64,000 nucleotides of DNA, taken from positions 11,036,001 to 11,100,000 of the forward strand of contig NC_003284.9 of assembly GCF_000002985.6 (NCBI RefSeq), read 5' to 3'. Below, one piece after another: positions 60,158 to 64,000 of the stretch. How positions within the stretch are numbered: the stretch's first letter is position 1; each line of letters opens with the position of its first letter. A program made the position numbers and the translations under genes. The notes under the pieces are model-generated. The model was not told where the DNA came from. It made no database searches and saw only the letters and a program-made list of their open reading frames with translations. The stretch is from Caenorhabditis elegans. Its lineage: Eukaryota > Nematoda > Chromadorea > Rhabditida > Rhabditidae.

Positions 60158-60930
60158 CTATGATTGAGAATTTAGAGTATTGTGAGCTGTAAACAGTCCG
60201 ATCAGTCCCTTGTAAAAGTCGCTGAAGAAATCTGCATTGTTCAACGATTCTTCACATGAGCCAAACTCGGCAAGTCGGCCAAACATCGTATTGAGCTTCT
60301 AGAATATTTATTTTTATAAATTATTTATTTTGAATTCAACCTTACTCCGTTTCTCCGTAAGAAGTCCCTTCGGGCAGATTTTCGTGCCAATCAATCGCTG
60401 CGCAATGAATGAAATCCACATAAGATTTGTTCTTTTCAAAAATTTCTTCCAATCGCTTCTGAAAGATGTGATATTTTCAAGATTTCTTGAGGAATATATT
60501 ACTCACTTGCAATAGATTCTCATTTCTCGATATACTTCAAATTGTGGACCATCTTTTCCCTTGAAAATTTCTGTGTCCTTTTCCAAGTCCCAGTAGATAG
60601 TAGTCGAACCTAAATATATTACATTTTCAAAAAATTGACAATTTCTCCGAATATGGACAAACCTTTGGAAATTCGGCTCAATGTGAAGCAATAATATTGA
60701 CTTTAACTCCATAGGTACTTAATTTTTCCCATGAACAGTGTAAAAAAGCTCTTTCACACCATTTCGATCAATCAGCACATTTCCAAGATGAAAGTCTCTC
60801 TTTGCTCAAATTCGAGAGCTGCTTCTGCTGCATTCATTGAAAGAACGAGTTGATGAATGATCGAGAAGAGTTCTTTTTCACTTTCTAGGACGAAATCTTC
60901 AATGCGATTCCACCATTTGCCGAAACGAAA
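60158..60930 (-). pseudogene. Haspin-like kinase C-terminal pseudogene
   Basis: The minus strand encodes pieces of a haspin-type kinase in the right order but in broken frames. The lead-in helix is FSIIHQLVLSMNAAEAALEFEQR. The catalytic loop DFHLGNVLIDRNGVK is out of frame with it by about two bases near 60794-60801. Then come YGVKVNII and LSRISKG, the haspin DYTLSR region, with another shift near 60681-60692. Next is WDLEKDTEIFKGKDGPQFEVYREM, the haspin-specific D…F…YQ-x-YR-x-M segment, then SDWKKFLKRTNLMWISFIAQRL and a last exon 60298-60158 (KLNTMFGRLAEFGSC…). The later exons have usable splice sites. No N-lobe (glycine loop, VAIK lysine) is found upstream. C. elegans has many haspin-like genes and fragments, which fits a decayed retro- or tandem copy. 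Confidence 0.75.
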
Positions 60931-61719
60931 AGAACAACTATTAGATTTAAAAAAATCAATTTTTTTAATTTCTCTTCAGAAGTAATAAGACTATCAAATT
61001 TACACAATAAATAAAAACAAGTTGATTATCGAAATCTTCAATGAGATCATTGAGTTGTTATTCAATAAAAATAGGAATACTTGTTAAATACATTGAATAG
61101 TTAGTCTGTGACGTGAAATCCTCGACATCCGTTTTCAAAACGAATTTTCCGCGTAACCATTATGATTTTTTGAGTCATATTTTGAGCGTCGAGAAGATGA
61201 TTCTAAAATTCTATTTTTATGGTTTTCAATGATGGAATGTTGAGAAATAACAAATTTTGTCAACGTGTCCTTGTCGAATCTTCCTTAAATTAGTTACCTA
61301 ATAGTTAATTAGCTATTAATTTAATTACCATTATATTTTGCACATTTGTGATGTTTATTTATGTACTTTTATTCATTTTTAAAATTTTTAACCGCCATAA
61401 AAATGATGAAATTTGTGCACCGCTTGATCGAAAATGTACGTTAATCAACAAAAAACGCTTAACAAGCGACGAAAGTACGTATTTATGTAGCAAGTTGTCA
61501 AAATTTGAGATTTTAGTAAGTTTTAGTGAATTTTCTTTTTAACCTACATAACACTGTCTTTTGAAGTTATTGTAAAGTCTCATTGTGAAATTTTTATTTA
61601 TTTTAATAAAATTTCGAAACTCAAACTTTGATCATTAAAAGTCTTACGATTGAAAAAATTCTCACAAGTTCAAAAAATTTCAAAAAATTACATGAATGTA
61701 CTGTTACAAGCTGCCCTTT
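60931..61719. other. Intergenic, no feature recognised
   Basis: AT-rich sequence between the haspin-like remnant and the small gene at 61720-62175. I looked for the missing kinase N-lobe here on the minus strand and did not find it. Confidence 0.4.
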
Positions 61720-62175
61720 TTATAAATAATCATTGTGTTTGTTCCAATGTGTTTCTAAAACAATCACGACAGCCGCGTGCTGCTAGAATTGCAAAAAAAC
61801 ATTGAATATTTCAACTACAGTTGTTTATTTTTCATCACAAATGTTGAGGGTTAATTGACATTTCGTAACTCACCACAAGTCCGGTGACATTTCCAGTGTT
61901 CATTTGCATAGTGATCACGTTGACGAAACCAATTAGTTCTTCTCTTATGTTTTCCACAATCACAGCAGTCGTCAACGAAGGTCGTGCTTTCTGCAATGAC
62001 TACTTTTTTGAAGATTCGGTTCATTCATGCGGATTTACTTACTTACCACAACATTACAATTACTTACCACAACACGGGAAAACTCATCGAACGCGTTATT
62101 GAGAGCATCTAAAATTGGATTGACTTGTAATTCGGCTAAACGAAGCACATCAGGGTTTTGAAAAGGCACGTCCAT
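61720..62175 (-). CDS. Small protein, function unknown (three-exon model)
   Basis: Exons on the minus strand: 62175-62068, 61990-61874, 61782-61720, all joined in phase 0, giving 95 residues. It begins MDVPFQNPDVLRLAELQ with mostly helical, amphipathic sequence. The second exon encodes KARPSLTTAVIVENIREEL, and the third is short and ends ETHWNKHNDYL. The ATG directly follows a TTTTCAG acceptor, which suits either trans-splicing or an upstream exon. The first two exons look genuinely coding; the third is less certain, since its acceptor is TTCTAG. There is no signal peptide, membrane segment or known motif. An alternative donor at about 62047 would add a few codons to exon 1. Confidence 0.45.
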
Positions 62176-64000
62176 CTGAAAATTATCAAGATAAAACTAT
62201 ACGAAACTGAAAAAGTGAATGATTGCTTGAAACGCCTTGAAACTTGAAACTCAAACGAAATATTAAGAAGGAAAAGAGACAATCTTTGAAAAATTATTAA
62301 TATATTGAAATAGTAAAACATAGTGAAATAAAATAGTTTTAAAGATGGGCAGAAGGAGAGCAAAAACCGAGAAAAGGAAAGAAGAAATTGCTTCAAGTTA
62401 TACGCAAGTTTTATATGAAAACATAATGAGAAGCGTCATCAGACGGAGAAAAATCTTGGCTAATGGGTTTTCGCTGGGCAATATTATTTGGCTGCGCCCC
62501 ATTAAAATATATCTCCCAGAGTGACAGTGAGTAATAGAGCAAAATTAACGAAAAAAAAAAACACAAAAGAAGTTTGTTTAATCAACTATAAATTTTTGAA
62601 ATTGTTGGAAGATTAATTTTTTTCGAAGTAAAAAAACATTCGGCAAGATTTAGAGGGTGTTGTTTTACTTTAAGAACGTCTCTAAAAAAGCTGTTTAGAG
62701 AAAATAGAAAAAATGAAGAGTTTGAATTTTTATCGAAAGTTAGCCAAAATATTCAAATAAAACGATTGCGTGGAAGACTTAACATACATAATAAATGTAA
62801 TAGTTTAAGTCGAAAATTTTTTATTAAACTATTCATATACTTTGATGACCATAAAGGCATGGAAGAGTTGGTTTTAAGTAAGAAACGCTGTAATAAAATC
62901 ATCTAAGTCATGTTATGAATCGCATTCAACCAACAAAATGTTGCCCAAATGGTTAAGTTTATAAAATGAATTATTTTATTTTATTTTAGTAATTCATCTT
63001 TATAAAAATCATAGTTGCAGACATCTGACGGGGTTCTTTCAGAAATTGACTCAAAGATACGTTTTTATGAACTCCCAATTTTTCATTATTTGAAAATTTA
63101 ACAATTTGCTTCAATCTACCATAAAATCCAAATTAAAGTTCAAAACATCATCCCTCAAATAATGGGAATTTTTTTGATTAACAGGAATTTTGCGGTTTTT
63201 AGTAAAAAATACTTCTGAAATACTTCTGAAACGCACACGTGTTAGTTGAAAGTTGTTTCTGCAATAAGCTATTTTGTTTGGAAACGTATAAATTTTAGGG
63301 GATATTGTTCTGAATTCCTTGGACAAGTCGCATTCAATTTCCTAGAAAGCTTCGTGCTAGCGGCCAAAAATGTATCTAAAGAAATGAAAGTTGGAATAGC
63401 TGAGAGTGGAGGGAAGAATTGGAATTAGAATTTGAATTCAGTGGTATAAAAGTGAGGGAAACAATAAGAAAATACTGATTGATTGAATGGATGAAAATAG
63501 AAATGAAACTGAATCAAGCAAAGTGTTTTGCTAAATTGACACTTGCAAAAGGAAATAAAATATGGAGAAATAAAAAAGACACGTGTGCTCGTGTGCTTTT
63601 GCATTTTCTTCGTTTTCAAGACTGACTGAGTTAATGAAATTGAAACTGAAAATGAGAAAATGGGTGAACTAAGTGAGCTTGAATGTTGTTCTCTTTTATT
63701 GCAGTTCTTTTCCTCTCCGGCCAATAAGTTGCACAAGAGAGAACATGAAAAGGGACACCAGGCGATTCAGGTAATATGAGAAATCTATCCGAAATATTTT
63801 GGATATGGTTGGAGGGATAATGCTTCAGTGCTAGACCAAGTAATTGGCGCACGGCTTTATTACGATAGCTTAGCTTATTCCTCTTTTTTTCGGCGCCCAA
63901 GTGTGAAACATGATGGCGCCCTCCCGTCCAAGGTTCATGTGAATACTCAATGAAAAAGAAGGAAACCGACTGCGGGCGGCGAGAAAAAAGCAAAAACGTG
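62176..64000. other. Intergenic or intronic region at the right edge
   Basis: AT-rich sequence with no supported exon. The longer minus-strand frames at 63425-63993 have no recognisable domain and lie in sequence that looks like a 5' flank, so a gene beyond the right edge may begin here. Confidence 0.4.

Noticed and set aside
63425-63993. Two overlapping minus-strand frames of over 100 codons at the right edge
   Set aside because: They contain no recognisable domain, and the sequence looks like flank with polypyrimidine tracts. A gene beyond the edge cannot be judged from here.
1-64000. Bacterial-type systems such as CRISPR arrays, operon-borne defence genes or integrative elements
   Set aside because: The window is clearly nematode nuclear DNA with spliced genes. 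No regularly spaced direct repeats or prokaryotic gene organisation are present.

Overview
The window looks like nematode genomic DNA, almost certainly Caenorhabditis and most likely the X chromosome of C. elegans. It is AT-rich, with compact multi-exon genes, short introns ending in TTTTCAG, and many start codons placed just after a splice acceptor (the pattern of SL trans-splicing). The gene content and order also match what I remember of the C. elegans F58A3/W04G3 region: ldb-1, a lipocalin-related cluster, a PRPP-synthetase-associated protein and sulp-7. No database was searched. All exon models below were spliced by hand and checked for consistent reading phase.

Layout: ldb-1 (LIM-domain-binding cofactor, +) fills 1.06-3.96 kb. 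A seven-exon GPCR lies on the minus strand at 5.1-6.86 kb. A largely gene-free stretch with repeat elements runs to 12.2 kb. A claudin-like four-pass membrane protein (+) follows at 12.2-13.2 kb. A second gene-poor stretch (13.2-18.0 kb) holds a GC-rich minisatellite and a nearly perfect 0.39-kb foldback. A family 2 glycosyltransferase (+) is at 18.0-20.8 kb. Four tandem lipocalin-related genes (+), probably lpr-6, lpr-5, lpr-4 and lpr-3, fill 21.5-30.6 kb. A GGA-type clathrin adaptor (VHS-GAT-GAE, +) is at 32.8-35.8 kb and a PRPP synthetase-associated protein (+) at 37.7-39.8 kb.

From 40.2 to 49.2 kb the minus strand carries a family of small secreted phospholipase A2-like genes. Three are adjacent copies, the middle one a pseudogene. 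A fourth is more diverged, and a fifth is nested antisense inside a 2.6-kb intron of the SLC26 transporter sulp-7 (+, 44.7-51.2 kb). The right end has a small helical-protein gene (+, 53.2-54.7 kb), a small minus-strand gene with a one-base frameshift (55.05-55.74 kb), a 1.08-kb TA-flanked inverted-repeat transposon relic, tRNA-Leu(UAG), a haspin-like kinase pseudogene and a small three-exon gene (61.7-62.2 kb).

Functionally this is an ordinary chromosomal neighbourhood rather than one pathway. There is a local bias to secreted or apical-surface proteins: lipocalins, a claudin-like protein, a polysaccharide-synthase-like enzyme and PLA2-like proteins. The most notable observations are the duplicated and decaying PLA2-like array with its conserved upstream module, the shared dibasic motifs in the lipocalin N-terminal regions, the single-base break in an otherwise well-formed gene, and the foldback and inverted-repeat elements.
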